From positions 2,604,001 through 2,668,000 of the forward strand of contig NZ_CP021780.1 of NCBI RefSeq assembly GCF_002192415.1: a stretch of DNA of 64,000 nt, written 5' to 3'. Below the pieces are notes generated by a model. The model was not told the origin of the DNA, did not search any database, and saw only the letters and a program-made list of their open reading frames with translations. The stretch comes from Paenibacillus donghaensis. GTDB lineage: Bacteria; Bacillota; Bacilli; Paenibacillales; Paenibacillaceae. Numbering within the stretch: the stretch's first letter is position 1; the number at the start of each line of letters is the position of its first letter. A program made the position numbers and the translations under genes. This document shows, one piece after another, positions 25,441 through 33,828 of this stretch.

Positions 25441-25632
25441 GAACTTAAGTGAAATCAAGTTTGTACATACAATTAATTATACTTAATTTAAATGATTATT
25501 AAGTTAGTGTTAACTAAAATATTCTCTAAAATCAATTGACGGCACTGATTTCTGGTGATATTATGGCTCTTAAGAGGTAATCCACTGAACGACACCCACA
25601 AAGTTAAGTTAATATTTATATTTAGTTAAGTT
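25441..25632. promoter_or_regulatory. AT-rich divergent control region with repeated AGTTAA/TTAACT motifs
   Basis: Related half-sites occur at about 25443 (ACTTAAGT), 25500 (TTAAGTTAG), 25509 (GTTAACTAA), 25603 (AGTTAAGTTAAT) and 25624 (AGTTAAGTT). They fall into two clusters flanking a TTGACG at about 25537, a possible -35. Spacing and recurrence suggest operators shared by the divergent LacI-type gene and the rightward genes. Which site is the true operator cannot be decided by eye. Confidence 0.4.
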
Positions 25633-25695
25633 CTTGATGCTGTTCAGCAGGCCTGTTGATCCTCTCTCTAACTACATTGCACGGAGGAATTGATA

Positions 25696-25839
25696 ATGAA
25701 GAAGCTAAAGCTTGGTTATGCTCCGACACGGCGGTTCACATTTAGCGCAGAAGATGCCTTCCGCTACAAAGTAACGATCCGCCAGAAGATGGAATCCTTC
25801 GGACTCTGCGGCGCTTTAATGTTCCCTTCACTTATGTGA
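25696..25839 (+). pseudogene. 5' remnant of an L-fucose/arabinose-isomerase-like gene
   Basis: ATG 25696 has a strong ribosome site (GGAGGAAT, 25683-25690) and encodes MKKLKLGYAPTRRFTFSAED followed by about 18 residues ending in KMESFG. This N-terminus looks like that of fucose-isomerase-family proteins of about 480 residues. After residue 38 similarity stops, and a TGA follows at 25837-25839. The next 80 bases read openly in another frame (RRFNVPFTYVTNCRVDDPVF), without a family I recognise. This looks like a deletion that removed most of an isomerase gene but kept its translation start. Confidence 0.6.
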
Positions 25840-25920
25840 CGAACTGCAGGGTCGATGATCCTGTTTTTGAAAGGGGTTTCACCAATTCTGGAGTTGATCT
25901 AAATAATGGAGGAACTTGTG

Positions 25921-28596
25921 ATGACAATTTCGGTTACAGGCTGCAGGACTGAATATTTGGACAATCCGCTGGGACTCGACGAGCTGCATCCACGCCTGTT
26001 CTGGAGGCTGGAATCAGAAGGGGCGGCTGCAGCACAGACTGCGTATCAGATTCTGGTGACTGCCACCCGGGAGGGGCTGGATCAGGATGAAGGCGATATG
26101 TGGGACAGCGGCAAGACGGACAGCAGTGAGTCCACCCATATCAGCTATGAAGGTAAGGCGCTTCAGGCCGAAAGCACCTATTATTGGAAGGTCCGTGTGT
26201 GGGATGAACAGCATAAGATATCGGCCTGGAGCGAACCGGCGCTGTGGAGTATGGGCATCCTGGCCCGTACCGGCTGGAAGGCCAAATGGATTGGCCGCAA
26301 AGCCGAAGCGGATCTGAACAGGCAGCCTGCGCCCTTTTTCCGCAAGGACTTTATATTGAGGTCTGAAGTGAAGCGGGCAGTGGTCTATGCCACGGCGCTT
26401 GGGCTGTACAATCTGAGAATGAATGGCCAAAAGGTAGGTGACCTGTTCACCCCGGGCTGGACGGATTACGATAAACGGGTTCAGGTTCAGACCTACGATG
26501 TTACGGACCGAGTGACGCAGGGGGATAACGCTTTGGGCGTTATTCTGGGCGATGGCTGGTATGCAGGAACGGTTGGCTTTATTTCAGACAAGATATACGG
26601 CGAGCGCCCCTTTCTCTTTCTGCAAATGTCTGTAGAGTACAAGGACGGCACGAAAGAGCGGATCATCACGGATGACAGCTGGAAAACAACAAGAGGCCCT
26701 ATAGAGTATTCTGACATGATCCTGGGCGAGAGTTATGATGCGACCCGGGAACTGCCGGGCTGGGACCGGGCAGGTTATGATGATTCCGGCTGGGAGCTGC
26801 CGGACATCCGGCCGGGATATAACGGACTGCTGGTAGCGTCCATGGAACCGCCAATCCGGATTACGAAGACGATTCAACCGTTAAGTGTGCGGAAGACCGA
26901 ATCCGGAACCTATATCTATGATATGGGCCAGAATATGGTTGGCTGGTCGGAAGTGAAGGTCAAGGGTGAACGCGGGACGCGAATTACACTCAGCCACGCA
27001 GAGATGCTGAATTCCGATGGCAGCATGTATCTCGACAATTTGCGGGTGGCGGTGCAGCAGGAGCATTACATTCTGAAGGGCGCAGGCGAGGAGCGGTACG
27101 AGCCGCATTTCACCTTTCACGGTTTCCGTTATGTCGAGCTGGCCGGATATCCGGGAGAACCTGATCTGGATACGATTACCGGCAAGGTGATTCATTCGGA
27201 CACCCCGGTATCGGGCAGTCTCGAAACCTCTGATCCGATGGTTAATCAGCTGTATTCCAATATTACATGGGGACAGCGCGGCAACTTTTTATCCGTGCCG
27301 ACGGACTGTCCGCAGCGGGATGAACGGCTCGGCTGGACGGGGGATGCACAGATTTTTGCCCGCACGGCTTCTTACAATATGGATGTGTCCCGCTTCTTCA
27401 ATAAATTCATGTGGGATATGATTGATGCCCAGCAGCCTTCCGGCGCATTCACGGACGTGGCACCGGATGCCGGCTGGATGCGCTACAAGATGTGGAGTAC
27501 GCGGCTGGACTGGTTCGCTCCCGATAACGCGGGCTGGGGGGATGCCGGTGTCGTGATTCCCTGGACGTTATACCTAATGTACGGGGACGTGCGCGTTCTG
27601 GAAACTCATTATGATGCCATGGTTCGCTGGGTAGAGTATCTGGAGTCGATGTCGGATGATTGGGTACGGCCGGATTATGCCAACTATGGAGATTGGCTGT
27701 CTATCGGTGCGGATACACCTAATGATGTGCTGGCTACCGCCTATTTTGCCTACAGCACGAAGCTGCTGTCCTTTATTTCCAAGGTGCTGGGCAAACCTGA
27801 AGATCAGGAGCGTTTTGAGACCTTGTTCGCCGGAATCGCCGGTGCTTTCCGGGATGCTTTTGTGGCGGCGGACGGCCGTATTCAAGGGAATACACAAACC
27901 GTGTATGTACTTGCGCTGCAATTTGGCCTTTTGACACCGGATCAGCAGACAATGGCTGCCCGGCATCTGGTTCAGGATATTGAAGGCCGGGGAAACCGGT
28001 TGTCTACAGGTTTTCTCGGCGTAGGTTATCTATTGCCTGCACTGACTGACCATGGACAATTGGATGTGGCCTATTCGCTGTTAACCCAGGAAGAATTCCC
28101 CTCCTGGATGTACTCGATCAAACATGGAGCGACAACGATTTGGGAACGCTGGGATGGCTGGACCGAGGAGAACGGGTTTCAGACGCCGGATATGAATTCC
28201 TTCAATCACTATTCCCTTGGCTCTGTGGGAGAGTGGATGTTCCGCTATATGGCGGGTCTGGAGACTGATCCGCAGCAGCCCGGGTTCAAGCATTCCATCA
28301 TCCGTCCGCAGCCGGGCGGGAAGATCACCTCGGTTAAAGCAGGCTACGAAAGCTTGTACGGCAGTCTTAAGGTGGAGTGGCAGCTGGCAGAAGACGGAGA
28401 ATTCCGGCTTACCGTACACATTCCGGGGAACACAACGGCTACCGTATACCTTCCGGGCAGCGAGGCCAAGGTAGAGACAGATGCCCATGCGCTGGCTCAA
28501 TCTATTCCTGCACCAGAAGCTGAATTGCATGAGGCAGCGGCCTTCCGCGTCGGCTCGGGAACCTATAGCTTCACCTCCCGGATTAAGAAAAGTTGA
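25921..28596 (+). CDS. GH78 alpha-L-rhamnosidase, intracellular
   Basis: This enzyme releases terminal alpha-L-rhamnose, 891 residues without signal peptide, so it acts on imported oligosaccharides or glycosides. ATG 25921 is preferred (GGAGGA at 25908-25913) over ATG 25906. Family parts in order: an N-terminal fibronectin-like domain with PRLFWRLES; the Bac_rhamnosid_N domain with YATALGLYNLRMNGQKVGD and FTPGWTDYDKRVQVQTYDVT; a concanavalin-like domain; and the (alpha/alpha)6 catalytic barrel with VPTDCPQRDERLGWTGDAQI, which holds the acidic active-site residues, and ATTIWERWDGW. A C-terminal beta domain ends the protein. It follows a truncated isomerase and a divergent LacI regulator. The YesM sensor gene follows after 182 nt. 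Confidence 0.95.
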   Translation: MTISVTGCRTEYLDNPLGLDELHPRLFWRLESEGAAAAQTAYQILVTATREGLDQDEGDMWDSGKTDSSESTHISYEGKALQAESTYYWKVRVWDEQHKISAWSEPALWSMGILARTGWKAKWIGRKAEADLNRQPAPFFRKDFILRSEVKRAVVYATALGLYNLRMNGQKVGDLFTPGWTDYDKRVQVQTYDVTDRVTQGDNALGVILGDGWYAGTVGFISDKIYGERPFLFLQMSVEYKDGTKERIITDDSWKTTRGPIEYSDMILGESYDATRELPGWDRAGYDDSGWELPDIRPGYNGLLVASMEPPIRITKTIQPLSVRKTESGTYIYDMGQNMVGWSEVKVKGERGTRITLSHAEMLNSDGSMYLDNLRVAVQQEHYILKGAGEERYEPHFTFHGFRYVELAGYPGEPDLDTITGKVIHSDTPVSGSLETSDPMVNQLYSNITWGQRGNFLSVPTDCPQRDERLGWTGDAQIFARTASYNMDVSRFFNKFMWDMIDAQQPSGAFTDVAPDAGWMRYKMWSTRLDWFAPDNAGWGDAGVVIPWTLYLMYGDVRVLETHYDAMVRWVEYLESMSDDWVRPDYANYGDWLSIGADTPNDVLATAYFAYSTKLLSFISKVLGKPEDQERFETLFAGIAGAFRDAFVAADGRIQGNTQTVYVLALQFGLLTPDQQTMAARHLVQDIEGRGNRLSTGFLGVGYLLPALTDHGQLDVAYSLLTQEEFPSWMYSIKHGATTIWERWDGWTEENGFQTPDMNSFNHYSLGSVGEWMFRYMAGLETDPQQPGFKHSIIRPQPGGKITSVKAGYESLYGSLKVEWQLAEDGEFRLTVHIPGNTTATVYLPGSEAKVETDAHALAQSIPAPEAELHEAAAFRVGSGTYSFTSRIKKS

Positions 28597-28632
28597 ACTT
28601 GAAAAATTAAGAATATGGGAAAAAGTGGTGAG

Positions 28633-28683
28633 GAGAAGTTTGGAACTGTAGGAGCGTCAGCGGCCGGAAGTCCAAACATTCTC
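28633..28683. repeat. Intergenic hairpin upstream of the sensor kinase gene
   Basis: GAGAAGTTTGGA (28633-28644) faces TCCAAACATTCTC (28671-28683), a 12-bp stem with one bulged base enclosing a GC-rich 26-nt loop. There is no T-run, so a terminator is less likely than a dispersed repeat or an RNA-stability element between the GH78 and yesM-like genes. Confidence 0.5.
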
Positions 28684-28778
28684 TTTAGCCATGACCCATC
28701 CCAAAATTCATAAATCATAGGTTCATAGATACATGCTCTGATGATTATGGTGTCTCACTCCATAGAGAGGGTGGGTTT

Positions 28779-30593
28779 ATGCAGTTATGGAATCATTTCC
28801 GCTACCGGATTTCGGGCATCCGCACAACGCTGCTCTTAAGCTATTTGGTTATTATTTTTAGTTGTATTGCCATGGTGGGAGCAGCCTCCTACTATATTTC
28901 CTACAAATCGATGCTGGAGAAAGTAGAGACGGCCAGCTTCCAGATCGTGCGCCAGATTGAGAATAATATGGACAACGATATGCACAATAAACGCAATCTG
29001 CTGCTGTCTCCCTATTATAATCAGCAATATATAGATGATATCAACGCCTATGCCTCTATGAACAGCGAGAGCAGATTTGTGATCGGACAGAGCTTCGAGG
29101 ACTTGTATCTAAAAACATTCAACACGACTCCAATCACGGACTTCGTCCGTTTTCGGATCTATTACAGCACAGGGGAAATGCTGAGTTCTTCCAATAACAG
29201 CGTTCCCGTGGAACCGGCTGAAGTGAGAAATGAACGATGGTTCAGGGATACGGTGCACAAGGACGGAATGGTGAACTTCATTAACGTTCCAGACTCGGGA
29301 GTTGTCTCCGAAGAGCGGACCATTGCCTACTCGACAGCGATCCTGATTCGCGATTTCGCCAACCCCGATCAATTCATTGTGGTTCGTGCCGATTACAGCG
29401 ACAGCTTATTCCGCAACATTTCCCGGCATGCCGACCTTACAGGGAACAGTAAATTTCTTGTGCTGGATGAGAACAATATCCCGGTTTATGTTACGAAAGG
29501 TTATACAGAACAGCTGATGCAGGATATTCTGTCCCGTATAGAGGGCAAGCAAGGGAAGTTCTGGTTTAATCACGAGGCCAGCCCTTACTTTATCTCCTAT
29601 ACACGTTCAGAGTATTCGGGCTGGAAAACTGTGCTTCTGATGCCGAAGGAAGAAATTATCAGCCCGCTGCACTCGATAAAAACGGCGGTTATGTATACAG
29701 GCGTGTTCGCCTTCATGATCACCTTTCTGCTCTCTATTCTGCTGGGTCGAATGATCACGAAGCCGATTCTTGATTTACATAAAAGCGTCAACCGGATCAA
29801 ACGCGGCGATTTCTCAGCGGGGCTTGATGTGAGCCGCAGAGATGAAATCGGCCGGATCGCAGTGAATTTCAATGCGATGCGCAATGAATTGCAAATGCTG
29901 ATTGAGAACAAATATATATACCAGATCAAGCTGCAGGAGGCAGAGCTGGCGATGCTCTATTCGCAAATCAATCCGCATTTCCTCTACAATACCCTCGACA
30001 GTATTAAGGCTATGGCAGACTATTATGCTGTGGAAGTGATTAGCGAGATGGCACAGTCACTGGCAGATATGTTCCGTTATAACATCAAGAACAGTGATGA
30101 AGTAGTGTCCTTGCGTGAGGAATTAGAGCAGATTGAGGCTTATATCAGAATTCAAAGCTTCCGGTTTGAGGGGAAGTTTCACTATAGTGTGGACGTGGAA
30201 GAAGAACTGTACGATTATCCAATGTTGAAAATGACCTTGCAGCCACTCGTCGAGAACGCAGTCTTCCATGGAATTGAGCCGATGAGAGGGAAAGGCATGA
30301 TTAGGATAACTGCCCGCAAATATGCGGACGGTGTACATCTGAGTGTCAGCGATAATGGGGTGGGCGTCATCGAAGAACGGCTGGCGAAGATCCGGGCAGA
30401 CCTTGTGCGTCCAGTAGTGCAGGAACAAAATCTGAGCTTGTCCTCCGGTGCAGGGATTGGCATTCGTAATGTGTATACCCGCTATGCTATTCGTTACAGC
30501 AACAGAGTGGAGTTCCGGATCGATAGCGGGGAAGGGGCAGGTACGTTGATTACGCTGATTCTTCGGGAGGAAGCTGCAGGAAAGTCGAAATAA
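28779..30593 (+). CDS. Sensor histidine kinase, YesM type
   Basis: This is a membrane sensor of 604 residues that pairs with the YesN-type regulator at 33829. A transmembrane helix at about residues 16-38 and another near 305-325 enclose an extracellular sensing domain. A HAMP segment follows (MITKPILDLHKSVNRIKRGDF). The His_kinase motif QINPHFLYNTLDSIKAM contains the phospho-accepting His, and the C-terminal ATPase has LQPLVENAVFHG, DNGVG and GAGIGIRNVYTRY. Such sensors usually respond to extracellular oligosaccharides and control the neighbouring importer. A cre-like site lies between it and the binding-protein gene. Confidence 0.94.
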   Translation: MQLWNHFRYRISGIRTTLLLSYLVIIFSCIAMVGAASYYISYKSMLEKVETASFQIVRQIENNMDNDMHNKRNLLLSPYYNQQYIDDINAYASMNSESRFVIGQSFEDLYLKTFNTTPITDFVRFRIYYSTGEMLSSSNNSVPVEPAEVRNERWFRDTVHKDGMVNFINVPDSGVVSEERTIAYSTAILIRDFANPDQFIVVRADYSDSLFRNISRHADLTGNSKFLVLDENNIPVYVTKGYTEQLMQDILSRIEGKQGKFWFNHEASPYFISYTRSEYSGWKTVLLMPKEEIISPLHSIKTAVMYTGVFAFMITFLLSILLGRMITKPILDLHKSVNRIKRGDFSAGLDVSRRDEIGRIAVNFNAMRNELQMLIENKYIYQIKLQEAELAMLYSQINPHFLYNTLDSIKAMADYYAVEVISEMAQSLADMFRYNIKNSDEVVSLREELEQIEAYIRIQSFRFEGKFHYSVDVEEELYDYPMLKMTLQPLVENAVFHGIEPMRGKGMIRITARKYADGVHLSVSDNGVGVIEERLAKIRADLVRPVVQEQNLSLSSGAGIGIRNVYTRYAIRYSNRVEFRIDSGEGAGTLITLILREEAAGKSK

Positions 30594-30627
30594 TCAACAC
30601 TAAAGGTCAAGATCGTGAATGGGAGAT

Positions 30628-30641
30628 AGAAAGCGCTTGCA
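30628..30641. promoter_or_regulatory. cre-like catabolite-control site before the sugar importer
   Basis: AGAAAGCGCTTGCA fits the cre pattern WGNAANCGNTNNCA with an AAGCGCTT palindromic core. It lies 51 nt upstream of the binding-protein start, in the 98-nt gap after the kinase gene. This suggests CcpA-type repression of the importer and downstream catabolic genes in rich sugar. Confidence 0.65.
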
Positions 30642-30691
30642 TTAAGATGGAGGAGCAGCAGGGAACAAGAATAATAGGGAGGTTATAGCAA

Positions 30692-32044
30692 ATGAAAAAA
30701 ATAAAAATGGTATCAATGTTGCTCGCAGTATCTTTGGCATTACTTGGTTTGGCAGGTTGCGGAGGGAATAACAGCCAGAATAGTAAAGCCGCAAGCGGCA
30801 ATACAGCCAATTCAGACACAAGCGCCACAGAGACCAAAGCCAAGGACCCGGTTACGCTTAGCTTCGTGATACCCAATACGGTAGATACAGCACCCTTTGC
30901 CCAGTTGTTCGGGGAATTCGAACAGCAGACAGGCAATACAGTCGAGCTACAAGCGCTTCCGGGCGGGGAATTCGACAACATGATGAAGACGCGTTTCTCT
31001 ACCGGTGATTTCCCGGATTTGTTCCTGATGCAGCCGGGTACGAAGCAATACGTCAAGCTGCGCGCGGATGAAATGCTGTATGAGTGGTCCGGCGATGCCG
31101 ATGTGTGGTCCCGAATCATTCCTTCCATGAAGGAAGCCCAGACCCTGGACGGTAAAATCTATGGTGTTCCTTATGGAGCTACCGGTATGTATGGAGTGTT
31201 CTATAACAAGGATGTTTTTGCAAAAGCTGGCGTAGAGCCGCCCAAGAATTATGCCGACCTCATTACGATTGCCAAAAAAATCAAAGCAACGGGTGTTACC
31301 CCCTTCTATGAAGGTGTTAAGGACGGCTGGCCTGCTCAAATCTTCTATCTGACCGGTTGGGTATCGAATGTGGACCCTGCCATCGGAGATGAAGGCGTGG
31401 CTAAGCTGCAGACGAATGAACTGAAGATGAATGCGATCCCAGAGCTGAAGAATCTGTTTGTTAAACATAAGGAGCTTATTGATTTAGGCTTGTATCAGGA
31501 TAACGTACTGGCAGGTACCTTTGATGAGATGCAGACAATGCTTGGCGAAGGCAAAGCCGCAATGGTTTTCAATCTGGACGGCATTGTCCCGCAGCTGGAG
31601 AAGAAGTTCGGCAAAGCGTTCGTTAACGATAAGTTAGGCTTCTTTCCGTTCCCTTCAGACGCTGATCAGGGAGTGGCAGTAGTTACGCCACCGAATCAGC
31701 TGATGATTCCTACACAAGCCAAACATGCGGATGCTGCAGTCGAGTTGGTGAAGTTCATGCTTACACAAGAGATGACTGATCTGTATTATGCTGCCGCTCC
31801 GGGAATTCCAATCTTTGAGAAGGCCAAGGTGGAGCTGGTCCCGGTACAACAGACCGTCAAAGACTTGATGGAAGCCGGTAAATCCCAAATCAACATCCAG
31901 AACCGCCTCACTCCGGTCTTTGCAGATTTCCAGAAGCTGCTGCAAATCTTCTTTATCGACGGTGATGTGGATAAGGCATACAACGATTTCGCAGCCAACT
32001 ATGAGAAGGACGGCAAATCTAAGCTTCTCGAAGGCTTCAAGTAA
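30692..32044 (+). CDS. Sugar ABC transporter substrate-binding lipoprotein, family 1 (CUT1)
   Basis: This is the extracellular receptor for an oligosaccharide importer, 450 residues, with signal peptide and lipobox LAGC (Cys23). Family-1 landmarks: ELQALPGGEFDNMMKTRFST near residue 85, a VPYGATGMYGVFYNKDVFAKAG stretch near residue 160, and WPAQIFYLTGW. The ribosome site is GGGAGG before ATG 30692. Two permease genes follow directly. No ATPase gene is present, so it probably relies on a shared MsmK-type ATPase encoded elsewhere, as is common for CUT1 importers. The pectin-like ligand is inferred from context. Confidence 0.93.
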   Translation: MKKIKMVSMLLAVSLALLGLAGCGGNNSQNSKAASGNTANSDTSATETKAKDPVTLSFVIPNTVDTAPFAQLFGEFEQQTGNTVELQALPGGEFDNMMKTRFSTGDFPDLFLMQPGTKQYVKLRADEMLYEWSGDADVWSRIIPSMKEAQTLDGKIYGVPYGATGMYGVFYNKDVFAKAGVEPPKNYADLITIAKKIKATGVTPFYEGVKDGWPAQIFYLTGWVSNVDPAIGDEGVAKLQTNELKMNAIPELKNLFVKHKELIDLGLYQDNVLAGTFDEMQTMLGEGKAAMVFNLDGIVPQLEKKFGKAFVNDKLGFFPFPSDADQGVAVVTPPNQLMIPTQAKHADAAVELVKFMLTQEMTDLYYAAAPGIPIFEKAKVELVPVQQTVKDLMEAGKSQINIQNRLTPVFADFQKLLQIFFIDGDVDKAYNDFAANYEKDGKSKLLEGFK

Positions 32045-32066
32045 GCAGAGAAAAGGGGAGACATCC

Positions 32067-32936
32067 ATGAAAGGAAGCAAATACCCTTTGTATTTCGCAT
32101 TTCCGGCACTTGCGGTATTCCTGCTGTTCTTCATAACGCCGACCGTTATCGGCTTCTATTACAGCTTTACCGACTGGAACATTAACGCGGATACAATATC
32201 TTTCAACGGACTGGATAATTACCGGGCGTTGTTTCAAGAGCCGAGATTGCTGACCGCTTTTAAGAATACGCTTATATTTGCAGCTGCAGTTACCGTGTTC
32301 CAGAATGTTCTGGGGCTTGGATTGGCACTGATTCTGAACGAGGCACTCAAGGCAAAGAATTTCTTGCGTATGATCTTTTTTATGCCCTATGTCATCTCGC
32401 CGATCGTCATTGGCTATATATTCCGGGCCATCTATCATCCCTCGAACGGTATCATTAATCAAGCCTTGAACTCCGTGGGACTGGGCTTTATGGCCCAGGA
32501 TTGGCTTAATGATCCGAAATTTGCCTTATTCTCAATCATTGTCACCGATTTGTGGCGGGTGACAGGCTTCTCAATGGTTGTCTATCTTGCAGGCCTGCAA
32601 TTTATCTCCAAGGATTTAATTGAGAGCTCATCCATGGATGGAGCGCATTATTGGCAACGCTTCCGCTTCATTGTCTTCCCTCTGCTGGCGGCTTCTTTAA
32701 CCGTGAATGTGCTGCTGGCGATGATTAATTCGATGAAAATCTTTGAAATGGTGATGGTGCTGACAGATGGCGGACCAGGGTATACGACAGAAGTATTCTT
32801 CACTTATATAAGGAATATGTTCAGTACAGGGCAATTTGGATATGCCACCGCGGTCAATCTGATGCTGTTCGTACTGGTTACCTTAATCGGTGTACCGGTG
32901 CTAATGGGCTTGAAGAAGAGGGAGATGGAATACTGA
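32067..32936 (+). CDS. Sugar ABC transporter permease, CUT1 MalF/UgpA type
   Basis: This is a membrane subunit of 289 residues from ATG 32067 (GGGGAG 6 nt upstream). It has six hydrophobic segments. The opening is ALAVFLLFFITPTVIGFYYS followed by FTDWN. The coupling loop is IESSSMDGAHYWQRFRFIVFP near residue 190, and the FEMVMVLTDGGPGYTTEVF segment is typical of MalF/UgpA relatives. The stop (TGA) shares its last base with the next ATG. An open frame extending upstream overlaps the receptor gene and is not used. Confidence 0.93.
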   Translation: MKGSKYPLYFAFPALAVFLLFFITPTVIGFYYSFTDWNINADTISFNGLDNYRALFQEPRLLTAFKNTLIFAAAVTVFQNVLGLGLALILNEALKAKNFLRMIFFMPYVISPIVIGYIFRAIYHPSNGIINQALNSVGLGFMAQDWLNDPKFALFSIIVTDLWRVTGFSMVVYLAGLQFISKDLIESSSMDGAHYWQRFRFIVFPLLAASLTVNVLLAMINSMKIFEMVMVLTDGGPGYTTEVFFTYIRNMFSTGQFGYATAVNLMLFVLVTLIGVPVLMGLKKREMEY

Positions 32937-33760
32937 TGCAGACAGAGAAACGTAGCAGGTTGATTGTGTTAGAAATCGTTGCCTTTGCGCTGGCCATTCT
33001 CATTCTCATCCCTTTCTTCATGATTCTGGTTAACTCCTTCAAGGACATCCGAGAATCCGCATTGTTTGGTCTGGGGCTCCCATCCGCATGGAAGCTGTCC
33101 AACTATAGAGATGTATTCGAGCAGGCCAACATTCTGCGCGGATTCAAGAACAGTGTGATGATCTCCGCTTCAGTAGTTGTGTGTGTCAACCTGTTTGCTT
33201 CCATGGCGGCCTTCGTCATTCAACGGAGGGATGACAAGTTCCTGCGCGGCGCTTTTTATATGTTCATTGTGGGCCTCATCGTCCCGGTCTCCATTGTTCC
33301 GACGATCAAGCTGATGAGCGATCTGCATATCAAAGGCACATACTTCAGTCTGGTGATGTATTACACGGCGGTGCTGCTGCCCTTTGCTATATTCATGCTG
33401 GTAGGATTCATGAAGTCGATCCCGCGTGAACTGGATGAAGCGGCATTAATGGAAGGGAGCAGCTATTTCCGGCTCTATGTTCAAATGATTCTGCCGCTTC
33501 TAATAACGGTGCTGGTCACTGTAACTATCGTGGTGCTGGTGTCCGTGTGGAATGACTTCTTTGGGCCATTCTATCTCATGACGGACAGCACCAAGTGGAC
33601 GCTTGTGCTGCAGGTGTTTAACTTCGTCACTCTGTACAGCACCAATTGGGGCGTTGTATTTGCCTTCATGGTGATGGTGGTTGCCCCCGTACTGATCATT
33701 TACCTGTTCCTGCAGCGTTTTATCATAGACGGATTAACTGCAGGCTCATTAAAAGGCTGA
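32936..33760 (+). CDS. Sugar ABC transporter permease, CUT1 MalG/UgpE type
   Basis: This is the second membrane subunit, 274 residues. The first helix is at residues 10-32, followed by the MalG-type NSFKD segment. The coupling loop reads RELDEAALMEGSSYFRLYVQ near residue 165. The C-terminal FLQRFIIDGLTAGSLKG is the canonical ending of this family, which touches the transporter interior. It overlaps the preceding permease by one base. The response-regulator gene follows after 68 nt. Confidence 0.94.
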   Translation: MQTEKRSRLIVLEIVAFALAILILIPFFMILVNSFKDIRESALFGLGLPSAWKLSNYRDVFEQANILRGFKNSVMISASVVVCVNLFASMAAFVIQRRDDKFLRGAFYMFIVGLIVPVSIVPTIKLMSDLHIKGTYFSLVMYYTAVLLPFAIFMLVGFMKSIPRELDEAALMEGSSYFRLYVQMILPLLITVLVTVTIVVLVSVWNDFFGPFYLMTDSTKWTLVLQVFNFVTLYSTNWGVVFAFMVMVVAPVLIIYLFLQRFIIDGLTAGSLKG

Positions 33761-33828
33761 TCTTCATAGGTTATAAGTCCCCGCCAGAGCTTATCAGGCA
33801 ACGTCATTCCACCTCGGAGGTTACAACC

